DNA of 64,000 bases from Alphaproteobacteria bacterium HGW-Alphaproteobacteria-7 (GTDB lineage Bacteria > Pseudomonadota > Alphaproteobacteria > Sphingomonadales > Sphingomonadaceae): assembly GCA_002842735.1 (NCBI GenBank), contig PHEB01000003.1:62001-126000 (forward strand), in the 5' to 3' direction. Below, piece by piece: positions 53,380-63,782 of this stretch (its first letter is position 1; the number at the start of each line of letters is the position of its first letter). A model generated the notes under the pieces. That model had not been told where the DNA came from. It saw only the letters and a program-made list of their open reading frames with translations, and made no database searches. The translations under genes were made by a program, and so were the position numbers.

Positions 53380-53808
53380 ATGATCGGAATGGATATCTTG
53401 CAGCCCGTCGTCGCGCTGCTGGCGTGGACGATGGTGATGTGGCTGTGGATGTATGCCACCCGCATCCCGGCGATGAACGCCGCCGGGATCGACTCCAAGA
53501 ACCTGATTGGCGGCGACGGGGTGAGCCTGCGCGCCAAATTGCCCGATACGGTCAGCTGGAAGGCGGACAATTACAACCACCTGCACGAAGCGCCAACGCT
53601 GTTTTACGCGGTGGCAATCGTGCTGGCGATCATCGGACAGGGCGACGGGTTCAACACCATGCTCGCGTGGGCCTATGTTGGCCTGCGGGTGGCGCACAGC
53701 ATTGTGCAGGCGACAGTGAACCGCGTGATCGTGCGGTTTGCGCTGTTCGCGCTGTCATCGCTGGTGCTGATCGCGCTGATCCTGCACGCCGCAATCGCGG
53801 TGTTCTGA
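53380..53808 (+). CDS. MAPEG family membrane protein 2
   Basis: A 142-residue paralogue of the preceding protein: same four-helix layout and NYNHLHEAPTLFYAVAIVLAIIG ... LAWAYVGLRVAHSIVQATVN. AAGGA lies before the ATG. A tandem duplication is likely. Function unknown. Confidence 0.82.
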   Translation: MIGMDILQPVVALLAWTMVMWLWMYATRIPAMNAAGIDSKNLIGGDGVSLRAKLPDTVSWKADNYNHLHEAPTLFYAVAIVLAIIGQGDGFNTMLAWAYVGLRVAHSIVQATVNRVIVRFALFALSSLVLIALILHAAIAVF

Positions 53809-53839
53809 CCTTGGGGGTGAGCCCCCGCGCAGGCAGGGG

Positions 53840-54814
53840 CTACTCCGCCGCCTCGACCGCCGCCTTGGAAGCATGGCTGCGCGCGGCAAGATAGCGCTCA
53901 CCGTCGAGCGCCGCCATGCAACCCATCCCTGCTGCGGTGACCGCCTGTCGGTAGACATGATCGGTCACGTCCCCGGCTGCAAACACGCCGGGGATCACCG
54001 TTTTGGGGTTGCCGGGTTCGGTCAGCAGATAGCCACCTTCATCCATTGGCAGTTTGCCTTTGAACAGTTCGGTCGCAGGCGCATGGCCGATGGCGACGAA
54101 TGCGCCGTCCACTTCAATGGTGGACGTCTCACCCGTCGCCGTATCTTTGAGCGCGAGGTGGTGAAGCATACCATTATCGCCCGCCACAAAGCTTTCTACC
54201 GCCTTGTTCCACAACACTTTAATCTTGGGATTGGCGAACAGGCGTTCCTGCAGGATCTTTTCCGACCGCAGGCTGTCACGGCGGTGGATCAGGGTTACGT
54301 CGTCGGAATGGTTGGTGAGATACAGCGCTTCTTCCACCGCCGTATTGCCGCCGCCGATCACCGCCACCTTCTTGCCGCGATAGAAGAACCCGTCACACGT
54401 CGCGCAGGCGGATACGCCTTTGCCGCCCAGCTCCATTTCGCCCGGAACGCCGAGCCACTTGGCCTGCGCACCGGTGCAGATCACCAGCGTTTCGCCAATA
54501 TATTCGTCGCCGCTGTCGCCAATCGCGCGGAATGGCGGGCCGCTTTCGAGGTCAACCGAAACGATCGTGTCCCACATCATCCGCGTGCCGACGTGTTCGG
54601 CCTGCGCCTTCATTTCCTCCATCAGCCACGGGCCTTGCACCACCTCGCGAAAGCCGGGGTAATTTTCGACATCGGTGGTGATGGTAAGCTGGCCTCCGGG
54701 CTGAAGTCCCTGAACAACAATGGGTTCCAGCATCGCGCGGGCGGCATAGATCGCGGCGGAATAGCCCGCCGGGCCGGAACCGATGATCAGCATTTTGGTG
54801 TGGTGGGTGGCCAT
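53840..54814 (-). CDS. trxB: Thioredoxin-disulfide reductase
   Basis: A 324-residue FAD/NADPH enzyme. FAD site MLIIGSGPAGYSAAIYAARA, redox pair C137-A-T-C140 in SACATCDGFF, NADPH site VAVIGGGNTAVEEALYL and the C-terminal FAAGDVTDHVYRQAVTAAGMGCMAALDGERYL. Typical low-molecular-weight TrxB. ATG at 54814. Its own start lies 59 nt after the phosphatase stop. Confidence 0.96.
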   Translation of the reverse strand: MATHHTKMLIIGSGPAGYSAAIYAARAMLEPIVVQGLQPGGQLTITTDVENYPGFREVVQGPWLMEEMKAQAEHVGTRMMWDTIVSVDLESGPPFRAIGDSGDEYIGETLVICTGAQAKWLGVPGEMELGGKGVSACATCDGFFYRGKKVAVIGGGNTAVEEALYLTNHSDDVTLIHRRDSLRSEKILQERLFANPKIKVLWNKAVESFVAGDNGMLHHLALKDTATGETSTIEVDGAFVAIGHAPATELFKGKLPMDEGGYLLTEPGNPKTVIPGVFAAGDVTDHVYRQAVTAAGMGCMAALDGERYLAARSHASKAAVEAAE

Positions 54815-54872
54815 TATGATTTGCCTTCCAGTAATTTTCCGACACGGGATATGGGAGAACGCGGCGCGATTG

Positions 54873-55688
54873 TCACGCCACCAGCTTTGCTCTGAGGCGC
54901 TGTTTTCTTGCCTCATCCACACCTAATTTTTGCGTGAGATAGGTATCGAGCGAACCGTGATCGCGCGTTATCTCTGCGAAATAAGTATCTATATATTCAG
55001 GTAAAACGCCCATCAGATTGTGCAACGCCTCTGGCTCGATGGTGCCATAATGCGCCTCCATCCGGGGGAGCGACTGGCGTTCGAGCACATCGCGGGTGGG
55101 GGCATCATTGGTGCGCAGAAATTCGGCCACCACATCATCGCGGTGGACGCCGAGCGCGTGGAGCAGCAGGCTGGCGGCAATCCCGGTGCGGTCTTTCCCG
55201 GCAAAGCAATTCACCAAAGATCCGCCTTCACGTTCATCCAAAGCATTGAAATAGCGTGTAAACATCGCGATCATCGCAGGGTTGACCGGCATCCGCCTAT
55301 ACACCGCCAGCATCCGTTGCCGCGCCTTTTCGGGGGTCATCACCACCTGCCCGCCGCCGCCTTCGTGGGGCGGAGAATTGCTGGTTTCACCATCAAATGC
55401 AATCACTTGTGCGGTGAAGCTGGGATGGCGTCGGCACGGGAATCCCTCCCGCTCGCTCACCCCGCGCAGGTCGATCACCGTGCGAATATCGAGCGCGTGG
55501 ATCAGCGCAAGATCGGCGTCGCTCGCCTCCATATGCTGGCCCGACCGGAACAGCACCCCGCTGCGCACCCGCCCCCCACCGGGCACTGCATAGCCGCCAT
55601 AATCCCTAAAATTATGAATGCCTTGCGTGATATAAAAAAGGCCGGATCGGGCAATGTTGGGCGGATCGTCAAGGTTTTCACGAATCAT
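54873..55688 (-). CDS. Tyrosine-specific protein phosphatase (Y_phosphatase3 type)
   Basis: A 271-residue phosphatase with the P-loop C161-FAGKD-R167 (CX5R) and an N-terminal NFRDYGGY plus LFRSGQHMEASDADLALIHALDIRTVIDLRG, as in the MptpB-like family. The C-terminal region is helical. Residues 104-113 (NSPPHEGGGG) look like a short inserted low-complexity loop. The ATG at 55688 (MIREN) was chosen. Substrate unknown. Confidence 0.85.
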   Translation of the reverse strand: MIRENLDDPPNIARSGLFYITQGIHNFRDYGGYAVPGGGRVRSGVLFRSGQHMEASDADLALIHALDIRTVIDLRGVSEREGFPCRRHPSFTAQVIAFDGETSNSPPHEGGGGQVVMTPEKARQRMLAVYRRMPVNPAMIAMFTRYFNALDEREGGSLVNCFAGKDRTGIAASLLLHALGVHRDDVVAEFLRTNDAPTRDVLERQSLPRMEAHYGTIEPEALHNLMGVLPEYIDTYFAEITRDHGSLDTYLTQKLGVDEARKQRLRAKLVA

Positions 55689-55810
55689 CACCCCGACACT
55701 GACAGGGTGCCTGGACGGGGGCAAGGCCGGTCTAAGAGGGGTCGAGGTGGGGTCAAGCCAGGGTCTAGGGAACTCTACGAGGGGTCAAGCCAAGCCCGCC
55801 GGAACCCGCC

Positions 55811-56311
55811 ATGGTTAATGATGCATTTTCCAACACACCCGCTTCACAAAAGCCCCAACCTATGGCCCGAATCCTGATTGCCGATGATGATGAACTGATC
55901 GCCGAACTCGCCAGCGAAGCGCTGATCGATTCCGGCCATGCCTGCGGCTGGGTGACCAGCGCCGAGGCGGCGTGGGACTGCGTGCATCGCAAGCGGCCCG
56001 ATGTCCTGCTGCTCGATCAGGCGATGCCGGGCGAATCGGGCTTGTCGCTGCTGCGCCGTTTGCGCATTTCGCCGTTATTGTATGATTTGCCGGTGGTGAT
56101 GTTCACCACCATCAGCGGCGAGGAGGATGAGGCGCAGGCGATTTATGCCGGCGCGCAGGATTTCCTGACAAAACCGTTCGATCCGTTCGTGCTGGTCACG
56201 CGGATCAACCGGCTGCTGAAGCGCCGGGGGGATCGCCCGCGCCATGTTGATCTTGTCCACGCGGTGCTGGCCCAGCCGGTCACAACCCAGCCGTTACGGC
56301 GCGCGATTTAA
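55811..56311 (+). CDS. Single-domain response regulator (receiver)
   Basis: A 166-residue receiver protein: ILIADDDELIAELASEALIDSGH, phospho-acceptor Asp in VLLLDQAMPGESG, T in VVMFTTISGEEDE and K in DFLTKPFDPFVLV. No output domain. ATGs at 55811 and 55862 are both possible. No kinase is adjacent. Confidence 0.82.
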   Translation: MVNDAFSNTPASQKPQPMARILIADDDELIAELASEALIDSGHACGWVTSAEAAWDCVHRKRPDVLLLDQAMPGESGLSLLRRLRISPLLYDLPVVMFTTISGEEDEAQAIYAGAQDFLTKPFDPFVLVTRINRLLKRRGDRPRHVDLVHAVLAQPVTTQPLRRAI

Positions 56312-56325
56312 GGCGCCCCCTCCCG

Positions 56326-57969
56326 CTATTGTTGGCCGCCCAACAGGCCGCGGCCGATCACCTGCGCCTGAATCTCTGCCGCGCCTTCGAAGATGTTGAG
56401 TATCCGCGCATCGCACAGCACCCGGCTGATCGGGTATTCCAGCGCATAGCCATTGCCGCCGTGGATCTGCACCGCATTATCCGCCGCGCTCCATGCCACC
56501 CGCGCGCCGAGCAGTTTGGCCATCCCCGCTTCGATATCGCAGCGCGCACCGCTATCCTTGGCCCGCGCGGCATAGTAGGTCAGTTCGCGCGCCATCACGA
56601 TTTCCGCCGCCATCAATGCCAGCTTGTCCGACACACGCGGAAACTGCGTCAGCGCCGCGCCGAACTGCTTGCGCCCCTGCGCATAATCGAGCGCCAGATC
56701 AAACGCGTTCCACGCCACACCGATGGCGCGCGCGGCGGTTTGAATGCGCGCGCCTTCAAAGGTGCGCATCAGCTGTTTGAAACCCTGCCCTTCCGCCCCG
56801 CCCAGCAGGCCATCCGCCGCAACCGCAAAGCCATCAAACCCCAGCGCATATTCCTTCATCCCGCGATAGCCGAGCACTGCAATCTCGCTGCCGTCGATCC
56901 CTGCATCGGGGAACGGCGCGGCGGCGCTGCCACGCGTCTTTTCCGCCAGCAGCATCGAAAGGCCCGCATAACCGGGGCGCGAAGGATCGCTGCGCACCAG
57001 CATCGTCATCAGATCGGCGCGCGCGGCGTGGGTGATCCAGGTTTTCGCCCCCGTCACCCGCCAGCTGCCATCGGCCTGCCGATCGGCGCGGGTGCGCACG
57101 CTGGCAAGATCGCTGCCGGTATCGGGTTCGGTGAAGACGGCGGTGGGCAGGCACGATCCATCGGCAATGCGCGGCAGAAACCGCGCCTTTTGCTGCGGCG
57201 TGCCATTGGCCGCGATCAATTCTCCCGCGATTTCGGATCGCGTGCCGAGCGACCCGGCGCAAATCCACCCGCGCGACAATTCTTCGGACACCACCGCCAT
57301 CGCCAGCTTGCCCAGCCCCAGCCCGCCGTGGTCTTCGGGGATGCAGATGCCGAACACGCCGAGCGCGGCCATTTCGGCGATCACCGCATCGGGGATCAGC
57401 GCATCGGCAAGGTGCCACTGATGCGCGAAGGGCGTGATTTGCTGCGCGGTAAAGCCACGAAATTGCTGGCGAATCAAATCGAGCGTTGCGTCCCCCAATC
57501 CCTCATCCGGGCGCACGCCATCGGCCAGCAATGCAGTAAGCGCGGCGCGGGTATCGGGCGTGCTGCCATCGGCCAGCAGGCGCGCGACTGCCGGATGCGC
57601 TGACAGCGCGCGCGCCTCAGCCCCGGTGCCGAACGCCGACGGGCGCACCACCTCGCTCGCGCTCATCGGCAATCCGCTGGCAATCTGCGCGAGGTATTCG
57701 CCAAACCCGATCCGCAGCGTCAGTTCTTCGGCCCCGCCAAACTGCCCCGCGGCATCGGCCCGCACGGCCCAATCGAGCGTCGCCTCCAACGCAGCGATGC
57801 TTGCCGCGATCCACGCAAAGCCGTGCACGCTGTGCTGTTCGCGCGCCATTAGCGCAGGCTGCGGCGCGCCGTCAGGGGCAACCGCGCGCAACACCGCCGC
57901 CCGCACCGCCTCGGCATAATCGCGCGCCGCGCCAAGGCTTGCGCGGGCTGTATCAATCCATTCGCTCAT
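56326..57969 (-). CDS. Acyl-CoA dehydrogenase with N-terminal extension, methylsuccinyl-CoA dehydrogenase-like
   Basis: A 547-residue ACAD. The first 150 residues are an extra domain with [28 protein letters not shown] and [27 protein letters not shown], similar in layout to (2S)-methylsuccinyl-CoA dehydrogenase of the ethylmalonyl-CoA pathway. The core ACAD has [30 protein letters not shown] and [36 protein letters not shown] second ACAD is upstream, 7 nt away. The substrate needs testing. Confidence 0.75.
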   Translation of the reverse strand: MSEWIDTARASLGAARDYAEAVRAAVLRAVAPDGAPQPALMAREQHSVHGFAWIAASIAALEATLDWAVRADAAGQFGGAEELTLRIGFGEYLAQIASGLPMSASEVVRPSAFGTGAEARALSAHPAVARLLADGSTPDTRAALTALLADGVRPDEGLGDATLDLIRQQFRGFTAQQITPFAHQWHLADALIPDAVIAEMAALGVFGICIPEDHGGLGLGKLAMAVVSEELSRGWICAGSLGTRSEIAGELIAANGTPQQKARFLPRIADGSCLPTAVFTEPDTGSDLASVRTRADRQADGSWRVTGAKTWITHAARADLMTMLVRSDPSRPGYAGLSMLLAEKTRGSAAAPFPDAGIDGSEIAVLGYRGMKEYALGFDGFAVAADGLLGGAEGQGFKQLMRTFEGARIQTAARAIGVAWNAFDLALDYAQGRKQFGAALTQFPRVSDKLALMAAEIVMARELTYYAARAKDSGARCDIEAGMAKLLGARVAWSAADNAVQIHGGNGYALEYPISRVLCDARILNIFEGAAEIQAQVIGRGLLGGQQ

Positions 57970-57976
57970 GCCCGGA

Positions 57977-59143
57977 TCATTCCCGCGTGCCCAGCAATTG
58001 GCGCGCCACCACCCAGTTATGCACCTCGCTCGGCCCGTCATAGATGCGCATGGTGCGCAGTTTGTTGGACATGAGGTAAAGCGGCAATTCGCGGGTCATC
58101 CCCATCGCGCCGAACATCTGCATCGCGTGATCGACTATCTCGTAAGCGCTTTCGATGCAGAAGCTCTTGATCATCGAGATTTCACTGCGGGTATCGCGGC
58201 CTTCGTCGATCTTCCATGCGCAGTCATAGGTCATCAACCGCATCGCGTGGATTTTGGTCGCGGTGTCGCTGATCCAGTTCTGCACCGTCTGGCGCGCCGA
58301 TAATGGCTTGCCAAAGGTGGTGCGCTGCGGCGCATAATCCACCATCATGTCGAGCGCGCGGCCCGCCATGCCGATCGCCCATGATGCCATCTCGATCCGC
58401 CGCGTGCCCAGCCGCACCTGCATCGGCGCAAACCCCTGCCCGCGCGTGCCGAGCAGTTTCCACCCCGGCACCCGGCAATCCTCCAGCACGATTTCATAGG
58501 TCGCGGTGCCATCGATCATCGGGATTTTGCGCAGCACGTTGAAGCCGGGGGTGTCGCGGTCCACCAGAAAGGCCGACATCCCGTTGCGGCCATTGGGATT
58601 CTTGTCGGTCACGGCCATCAGGATGGTGAAATCCGCCTCTGCCCCGCGGGTGATCCAGATTTTGCGGCCATTGATGATCCAGTCATCGCCGTCCTCAACC
58701 GCCAAGGTGGTCATGCCCGCCGGATCGGTCCCGGCGCCGGGTTCGGAAATGCCGATGGCAGAGATGGTCTCGCCGCGCACATAGGGTTCCAGATAGGCGG
58801 CGCGCTGGCGTTCATCGGCGGCGACCATCAGCATCCGCAGATTGGGGGAATCGGGCGGCAGGGTATAGGGCACAGCGGTGCGGCCCAATTCCTCGTTCAC
58901 GCCGACCATCGCCACCATCGGCAGGTTCATGCCGCCGACCTCCTCGGGCGCGTCGAGCCCCCACAGGCCCAATTCGCGCGACACCGCATCAACCGCAGCG
59001 GTTTCTTGTGGGGTGAGGTAGCTGCCCTGCCCGGCGGATTCGCGCGCCAGCACGCTGGTTTCAAGCGGCAGCAACTGGTCGCGCACAAACTTGCCGACCA
59101 GATCTTTCAACATGGTGTGTTCGTGGCTGAGCTCAAAATTCAT
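57977..59143 (-). CDS. Acyl-CoA dehydrogenase
   Basis: A 388-residue flavoprotein. [61 protein letters not shown] and the C-terminal [43 protein letters not shown] are typical. ATG at 59143. It forms a two-gene unit with the Mcd-like ACAD. Confidence 0.88.
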   Translation of the reverse strand: MNFELSHEHTMLKDLVGKFVRDQLLPLETSVLARESAGQGSYLTPQETAAVDAVSRELGLWGLDAPEEVGGMNLPMVAMVGVNEELGRTAVPYTLPPDSPNLRMLMVAADERQRAAYLEPYVRGETISAIGISEPGAGTDPAGMTTLAVEDGDDWIINGRKIWITRGAEADFTILMAVTDKNPNGRNGMSAFLVDRDTPGFNVLRKIPMIDGTATYEIVLEDCRVPGWKLLGTRGQGFAPMQVRLGTRRIEMASWAIGMAGRALDMMVDYAPQRTTFGKPLSARQTVQNWISDTATKIHAMRLMTYDCAWKIDEGRDTRSEISMIKSFCIESAYEIVDHAMQMFGAMGMTRELPLYLMSNKLRTMRIYDGPSEVHNWVVARQLLGTRE

Positions 59144-59375
59144 CTGCGGTGTGTCCCCGGCTGCGGTTGGGTGCCCTGCCCCCTGACAACACACAATCGG
59201 GCGCGTGTCACCCGCAGGATTGCGCGGCGGGGGAGGAAATTGGGGTGTGCGGCGGGTAGTCGATTATCAAAGACCCTTCATCATCAACCGGTGCAATGCT
59301 TGTGCATTGGGCGCGGCATAGCTATCGGCGCTGCGACTGTGCACAAACGGGCGCAACCGGGCCGAGGCGAACAAC

Positions 59376-60791
59376 GTGAACACCAATCCGCTAGATATCT
59401 ATGGCGCATGGATTGCGGATGTGCCGGATCGCTGGCCTGACGATGCGCGCGACTGGGCGCACCGCGAATTTGTCGATACGCTGGCGGTGATGGTGCCCGG
59501 CGCGGCGCAGCCGGTGGCGCACAAGCTGTTCGCCACCCTCGCCCCATGGGGCAGCGGGCCTTGCACCGTGATCGGTCAGCCGCAGATGCTGGCTGCACCG
59601 TGGGCGGCGATGGTCAATGGCACAATCGCCCACGTGCTCGATTTCGATGACAATTTCGATCCGCCCAAGGCCCACCCCACCACCGTGCTGCTGCCTGCGA
59701 TCATGGCGATTGCCGAGCAGGAACGCCTGCCGGGCGCGGCCTGTATTGATGCCTATATTGTCGGGCTGCAAATCCTTGGGCGGATCGGACAGGGGCTGAA
59801 CCCGGCGCACCGCAATCGCGGCTGGCACGCCACCGCCACCGTCGGGGTGATGGGGGCCACAGCGGCGGTAGCGCGGTTGATGAAGCTTGACGCTGCCGCC
59901 TGCGCGCGCGCGCTTTCGATTGCCACCAGTATGTCGGCGGGGTTCATGAGCCAGTTCGGCACCGAGATGAAGCCGGTTCACGCCGGGCTGGCGGCCAAGG
60001 GCGGGATCATGGCGGCGAGCATGGCGCGCGCCGGGATCACCGCCGGGCGCAATACGCTGGACGGGCGCACCGGGATGAACCGGCTGATGGTGGGGCCGGA
60101 TTACGAAGAATTGCGCGATACCATCACCCATATCGAACACGGTCAGAACCTGCGGTTTGAACTGGGTAATGTGGGCGATCCGCTGCTGATTACCGCGCAC
60201 AAATTCCGGGTGAAGCGGTTCCCCACCTGCGGCGCGATCCACCGCGCGATGGACGGGGTGCAGCACCTGATGCAGGCGCACGGGTTCGGCGCTGATGCGG
60301 TCGCCAGCGTCGATCTGCATATGCCGCGCGTGCATTTCAACAATGTCTTCTACACCGATCCGCAAACCCCGCTGGAGGCGAAGTTTTCCGCCGAATATGC
60401 GGTCGGCTGCATCCTTGCGCGCGGAGATTGCACGCTGGCGGATTTCACGCCTGAACGGGTGATGGGCAATGATGTGCGCGGCCTGTTCGCGATCATCCAC
60501 CGCCATCCGGTAGACAAGCTGGAGGGCGAATTTCCAACCGAGGTGCACATTACCCTCAAGGATGGGCGGCGCTTCACCTCGGTGCATGAATGGCCGCTGG
60601 GCAGCAAGGCCGCGCCGTTTACCTGGGCGCAATATTGGGCCAAGTTTGACGCCTGCTGCGCCGGGGTGATCGCCCCGCAGGCCCGCGATTCTCTGCGCGC
60701 CGCTCTCGAACAATTCCCCGCCCTTGCCGACGCGGGCGAAGTGATGCGCCGCGCCGGGCAGGCCTTCGCCCCGCCCGCTGCCAACGGATAA
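59376..60791 (+). CDS. MmgE/PrpD family protein
   Basis: A 471-residue member of the MmgE/PrpD fold (2-methylcitrate dehydratase, itaconate-type decarboxylases). FVDTLAVMVPGAAQPVAHKLF, GTIAHVLDFDDNFDPPKAHPTTVLLPAI, GWHATATVGVMGATAAVARLMKLD and MSQFGTEMKPVHAGLAAKGGIMAA are typical. The start is a GTG with GAGG before it. It is divergent from the ACAD pair. Its exact substrate is not evident. Confidence 0.85.
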   Translation: MNTNPLDIYGAWIADVPDRWPDDARDWAHREFVDTLAVMVPGAAQPVAHKLFATLAPWGSGPCTVIGQPQMLAAPWAAMVNGTIAHVLDFDDNFDPPKAHPTTVLLPAIMAIAEQERLPGAACIDAYIVGLQILGRIGQGLNPAHRNRGWHATATVGVMGATAAVARLMKLDAAACARALSIATSMSAGFMSQFGTEMKPVHAGLAAKGGIMAASMARAGITAGRNTLDGRTGMNRLMVGPDYEELRDTITHIEHGQNLRFELGNVGDPLLITAHKFRVKRFPTCGAIHRAMDGVQHLMQAHGFGADAVASVDLHMPRVHFNNVFYTDPQTPLEAKFSAEYAVGCILARGDCTLADFTPERVMGNDVRGLFAIIHRHPVDKLEGEFPTEVHITLKDGRRFTSVHEWPLGSKAAPFTWAQYWAKFDACCAGVIAPQARDSLRAALEQFPALADAGEVMRRAGQAFAPPAANG

Positions 60792-60804
60792 GACAGGACA
60801 GATC

Positions 60805-61653
60805 ATGCCAAGCCAGACAGTTACGCACCCCCAAGCCGCCGGGCAAAAGCCAGCCGTGCTGGTGATGGCCGCCAGCCGCCGGGGGGTGGATGATCCGGTC
60901 GCGAAATTGCAGGGCAAGGCGCACAAATGCCTCGTCGAAATTGACGGGCAGGTGATGCTCGAACGGGTGCTGGAAGCGCTGATCGACAGCGATTGTTTTG
61001 ATCGCATCCACGTCTCGCTCGACACGCCCGATGTGCTGGAGGCGACCCCGCGGATGCAGGCATGGGCGGCGGCGGGCACCACCATTTTCGTCGCCGCGCG
61101 CGGCAATCTGGCGGACAGCGTGATCGCGGCGGTGGACGAAATCGACAATCCGCTACCACTGGTCATCACTACCGGCGACAACGCGCTGCACACGCCCGAA
61201 CTGGTGCGCGATTTCGTGAACGGGTTTCTGGAATGCAGCGAAGACGTGGCGCTCGGCCTGTCGAGCGAGGAAGTGGTGCTGCGCGAATTCGCCAATTCGG
61301 GGCTGGCGTTTCACCAGCTCAAGGACGGGGGATCATCATCGTGCAACCTTTATGGCCTGCGCAATGCCCGCGCGCTGACGGCGGTGAAGGTGTTTGAAGG
61401 CGGCGGCCAGTTCGGCAAGCGGCATATGCGCATCCTGAAGGCATTCGGGGTGTGGCCGTTTGTGCTCTACAAGCTGAAACTGACCACGATGCGCGGGCTG
61501 ATTGACGCCATCGGTCGGCGGTTGGGGGTGACAATGGCCCCGGTGATGCTCGATTATCCGTTCGGGCCGATCGATGTCGACCACAAGCATTCGTTCGAGA
61601 TTACCGAGGCCGCGCTGATCCGCCGCCGCATGGCCGCTGAAAAGGCGCTATAA
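60805..61653 (+). CDS. Nucleotidyltransferase (MobA-like NTP transferase) family protein
   Basis: A 282-residue protein with a MobA-like NTP transferase pattern: VLVMAASRRGVDDPVAKLQGKAHKCLVEIDGQVMLERVLEAL, a GDNALHTPELV loop and DYPFGPIDVDHKHSFEITEAAL near the C-terminus. It may activate a sugar or polyol phosphate for surface polysaccharide. Starts 14 nt after the MmgE/PrpD stop and is convergent with the UDP-sugar dehydrogenase, overlapping by 6 nt. Confidence 0.75.
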   Translation: MPSQTVTHPQAAGQKPAVLVMAASRRGVDDPVAKLQGKAHKCLVEIDGQVMLERVLEALIDSDCFDRIHVSLDTPDVLEATPRMQAWAAAGTTIFVAARGNLADSVIAAVDEIDNPLPLVITTGDNALHTPELVRDFVNGFLECSEDVALGLSSEEVVLREFANSGLAFHQLKDGGSSSCNLYGLRNARALTAVKVFEGGGQFGKRHMRILKAFGVWPFVLYKLKLTTMRGLIDAIGRRLGVTMAPVMLDYPFGPIDVDHKHSFEITEAALIRRRMAAEKAL

Positions 61654-62952
61654 GCGCTGATCAGCCGCGCCCTTCGGCAGCGCGGCTTTGACATCATACA
61701 GCGCCGCCCCCGGCTTACCCAGCGCGCGAATGGCCTCTGCCCCCATCGCGACAATATCGCTGTGCGCCACCGCAAGGATGATCCCGTCATATTTGCCGGG
61801 TTCCAGCGTAGTCAGCGGGCGGATGCCATATTCGCGCTCGCATTCATCGCCATCAACCCAGGTGTCATAGACATCGGCGGCAATGTCGAATTCGCGCAGG
61901 TGTTCCACGATGCTCGCCACTTTGGTGTTGCGGTGATCGGGGCAGTCTTCCTTGAAGGCAAAGCCCAGCACCAGCACCCGCAGATTATCGCGCAGCAACC
62001 CCTTGCGCCCCATCAGGCGGACGAACTGGTTGACCACATATTTGCCCACGCGGTCGTTGATCCGGCGCCCGGCGAGGATGACTTCGGGGTGGTGGCCGAT
62101 TTCTTCGGCCTTGTGCGTCAGGTAATAGGGATCAACCCCGATGCAGTGCCCGCCAACCAGTCCGGGGCGCACCGCCATGAAGTTCCACTTGGTGCCCGCC
62201 GCCTCCAGCACTTCGGTGGTGTCGATGTCGAGCAGGTTGCAGATCATCGCCAATTCGTTGGCGAGCGCGATGTTGAGATCGCGCTGGGTATTTTCCATCA
62301 CCTTGGCCGCTTCCGCCACGCGGATCGAGCTGGCCCGGTGGGTGCCCGCCGTCACCACGCTGCGATACAGCGCATCGACAAAATCGGCGGCAGCCGGGTT
62401 CGATCCGCTGGTGATCTTGAGGATATCAGGCAGCTTGCGCAGTTTATCGCCGGGGTTGATCCGTTCGGGGCTGTAACCGCAGAAAAAGTCGCGATTATAA
62501 GTCAGGCCTGACAGTTCTTCCAAAATCGGCACGCAAAATTCATCGGTGCAGCCGGGATAGACCGTGCTTTCATAAATCACCACGTCGCCGCGTTTCAGCA
62601 CCTTGCCGATCGCGCGGGTGGCGCTTTCCAGCGGGAACAGATCGGGGTGGTTGTGGCTGTTGAGCGGGGTCGGAACGGTGACGATGAACACGTTGCACGC
62701 CGCCATGCCGGCCCAGTCGAGCGTGAAATCAAGCTGCGTCGCGGCGGCCAGTTCTTCGGGCGTGGCTTCGCGGGTTTCATCATGCCCGGCGCGCAGATTT
62801 TCAATCCGTCCGGGGCGAATATCGATCCCGACTGTCGGATATTTCTGCCCGAAGGCGACCGCCACGGGCAGGCCGACATAGCCGAGGCCGACCACCCCGA
62901 TCCGCGCTGCGTCCAGCGTCAGCGGAAACCCTTGCGATTCGTGCTGGCTCAT
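61648..62952 (-). CDS. UDP-N-acetyl-hexosamine/nucleotide-sugar 6-dehydrogenase (TviB/WbpO type)
   Basis: A 434-residue UDP-sugar dehydrogenase. RIGVVGLGYVGLPVAVAFGQK (NAD site), VTVPTPL, STVYPGCTDEFC, the catalytic C270 in LVGGHCIGVDPYYLTHKAEEIGHHPEVILAGRRIND, and FKEDCPDHRNTKVASI. The type resembles TviB/WbpO, making UDP-N-acetylhexosaminuronate for surface polysaccharide. ATG at 62952. Confidence 0.9.
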   Translation of the reverse strand: MSQHESQGFPLTLDAARIGVVGLGYVGLPVAVAFGQKYPTVGIDIRPGRIENLRAGHDETREATPEELAAATQLDFTLDWAGMAACNVFIVTVPTPLNSHNHPDLFPLESATRAIGKVLKRGDVVIYESTVYPGCTDEFCVPILEELSGLTYNRDFFCGYSPERINPGDKLRKLPDILKITSGSNPAAADFVDALYRSVVTAGTHRASSIRVAEAAKVMENTQRDLNIALANELAMICNLLDIDTTEVLEAAGTKWNFMAVRPGLVGGHCIGVDPYYLTHKAEEIGHHPEVILAGRRINDRVGKYVVNQFVRLMGRKGLLRDNLRVLVLGFAFKEDCPDHRNTKVASIVEHLREFDIAADVYDTWVDGDECEREYGIRPLTTLEPGKYDGIILAVAHSDIVAMGAEAIRALGKPGAALYDVKAALPKGAADQRL

Positions 62953-62959
62953 CGGCGTG

Positions 62960-63730
62960 TCAGCGTTCGGTGGTTTGCAGCGGCCAATAGCCGGACAGGA
63001 TGCGTTCACCACCCTCCCCGCGCTCAACCTCGGCGATCACGCGCTTACCAATGCCCGACAGATTGCCTTCGTGCATCCGGTAGGAAAACAGCGGTTCGGG
63101 GATATGCAGCCCCTTCCAGCCATTGGCGATGATGCGTTTCCACTTGTGGTGTTTCGTCCCCTTGCGGATGGTTTCATCATAGGGGGCGGTTTCCATCACA
63201 GGGGCGGCCAGACACATCGCCGGTTCGGGAATGAAGGAATAGCGTTCAATCAGCGCCGGATCGAACGCGGTCGAACGGCCCCGGTCAAGCACTTCGCCGG
63301 TCTGCGAAATCAGCGTGCAATCGGAATAGACGATGGCAATGGCGGGGTCTTGCGCCCGCGCAGCTTCGAGTTCGGCTATCATCCGTTCTGCATAGCCGGG
63401 GCTGAGCAGATCGTCGGAATCATGGATCACGAAATAATGCCCGCGCGCGTGGGGCATCCCGCGATTGAGCGCGCCCAGCTTACCGACATTTTCGGGCAGC
63501 GCGATCAGCTTGGTCGAAAACAGCCGGTCTGCCGCCGCATCAAGCGCGGCGCGGATGACCTCCACCGAATTATCGGTGCTGGCATCGTCCACCACGATCA
63601 GTTCGATCGGGGCATAGGTCTGATCGGCAATGCTGGCGATGGATTCGCTGACAAAGCGGGCATAATTGTAATTCGGGATGACGACGCTCAGCAGGCCGTC
63701 GGGGAGAGTTTCGGTCAATGGGTGTTCCAC
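62960..63730 (-). CDS. Family 2 glycosyltransferase
   Basis: A 256-residue GT2: LLSVVIPNYNYARFVSESIASIADQTYAPIELIVVDDASTDNS (N-terminal nucleotide site with DD) and ARGHYFVIHDSDDLLSPGY (DSD). The start is a GTG at 63730 since no ATG precedes the fold. It ends 7 nt before the dehydrogenase start, so the two form an operon for surface polysaccharide. Acceptor and donor unknown. Confidence 0.88.
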   Translation of the reverse strand: MEHPLTETLPDGLLSVVIPNYNYARFVSESIASIADQTYAPIELIVVDDASTDNSVEVIRAALDAAADRLFSTKLIALPENVGKLGALNRGMPHARGHYFVIHDSDDLLSPGYAERMIAELEAARAQDPAIAIVYSDCTLISQTGEVLDRGRSTAFDPALIERYSFIPEPAMCLAAPVMETAPYDETIRKGTKHHKWKRIIANGWKGLHIPEPLFSYRMHEGNLSGIGKRVIAEVERGEGGERILSGYWPLQTTER

Positions 63731-63782
63731 TTGTCACTGGGGCCGCGTGGCGCGATGGCGCGCTTTAGCCCGATTACGGCGA

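Noticed and set aside
59391-61295. 634-codon minus-strand frame
   Set aside because: Antisense to the MmgE/PrpD and nucleotidyltransferase genes; no domain.
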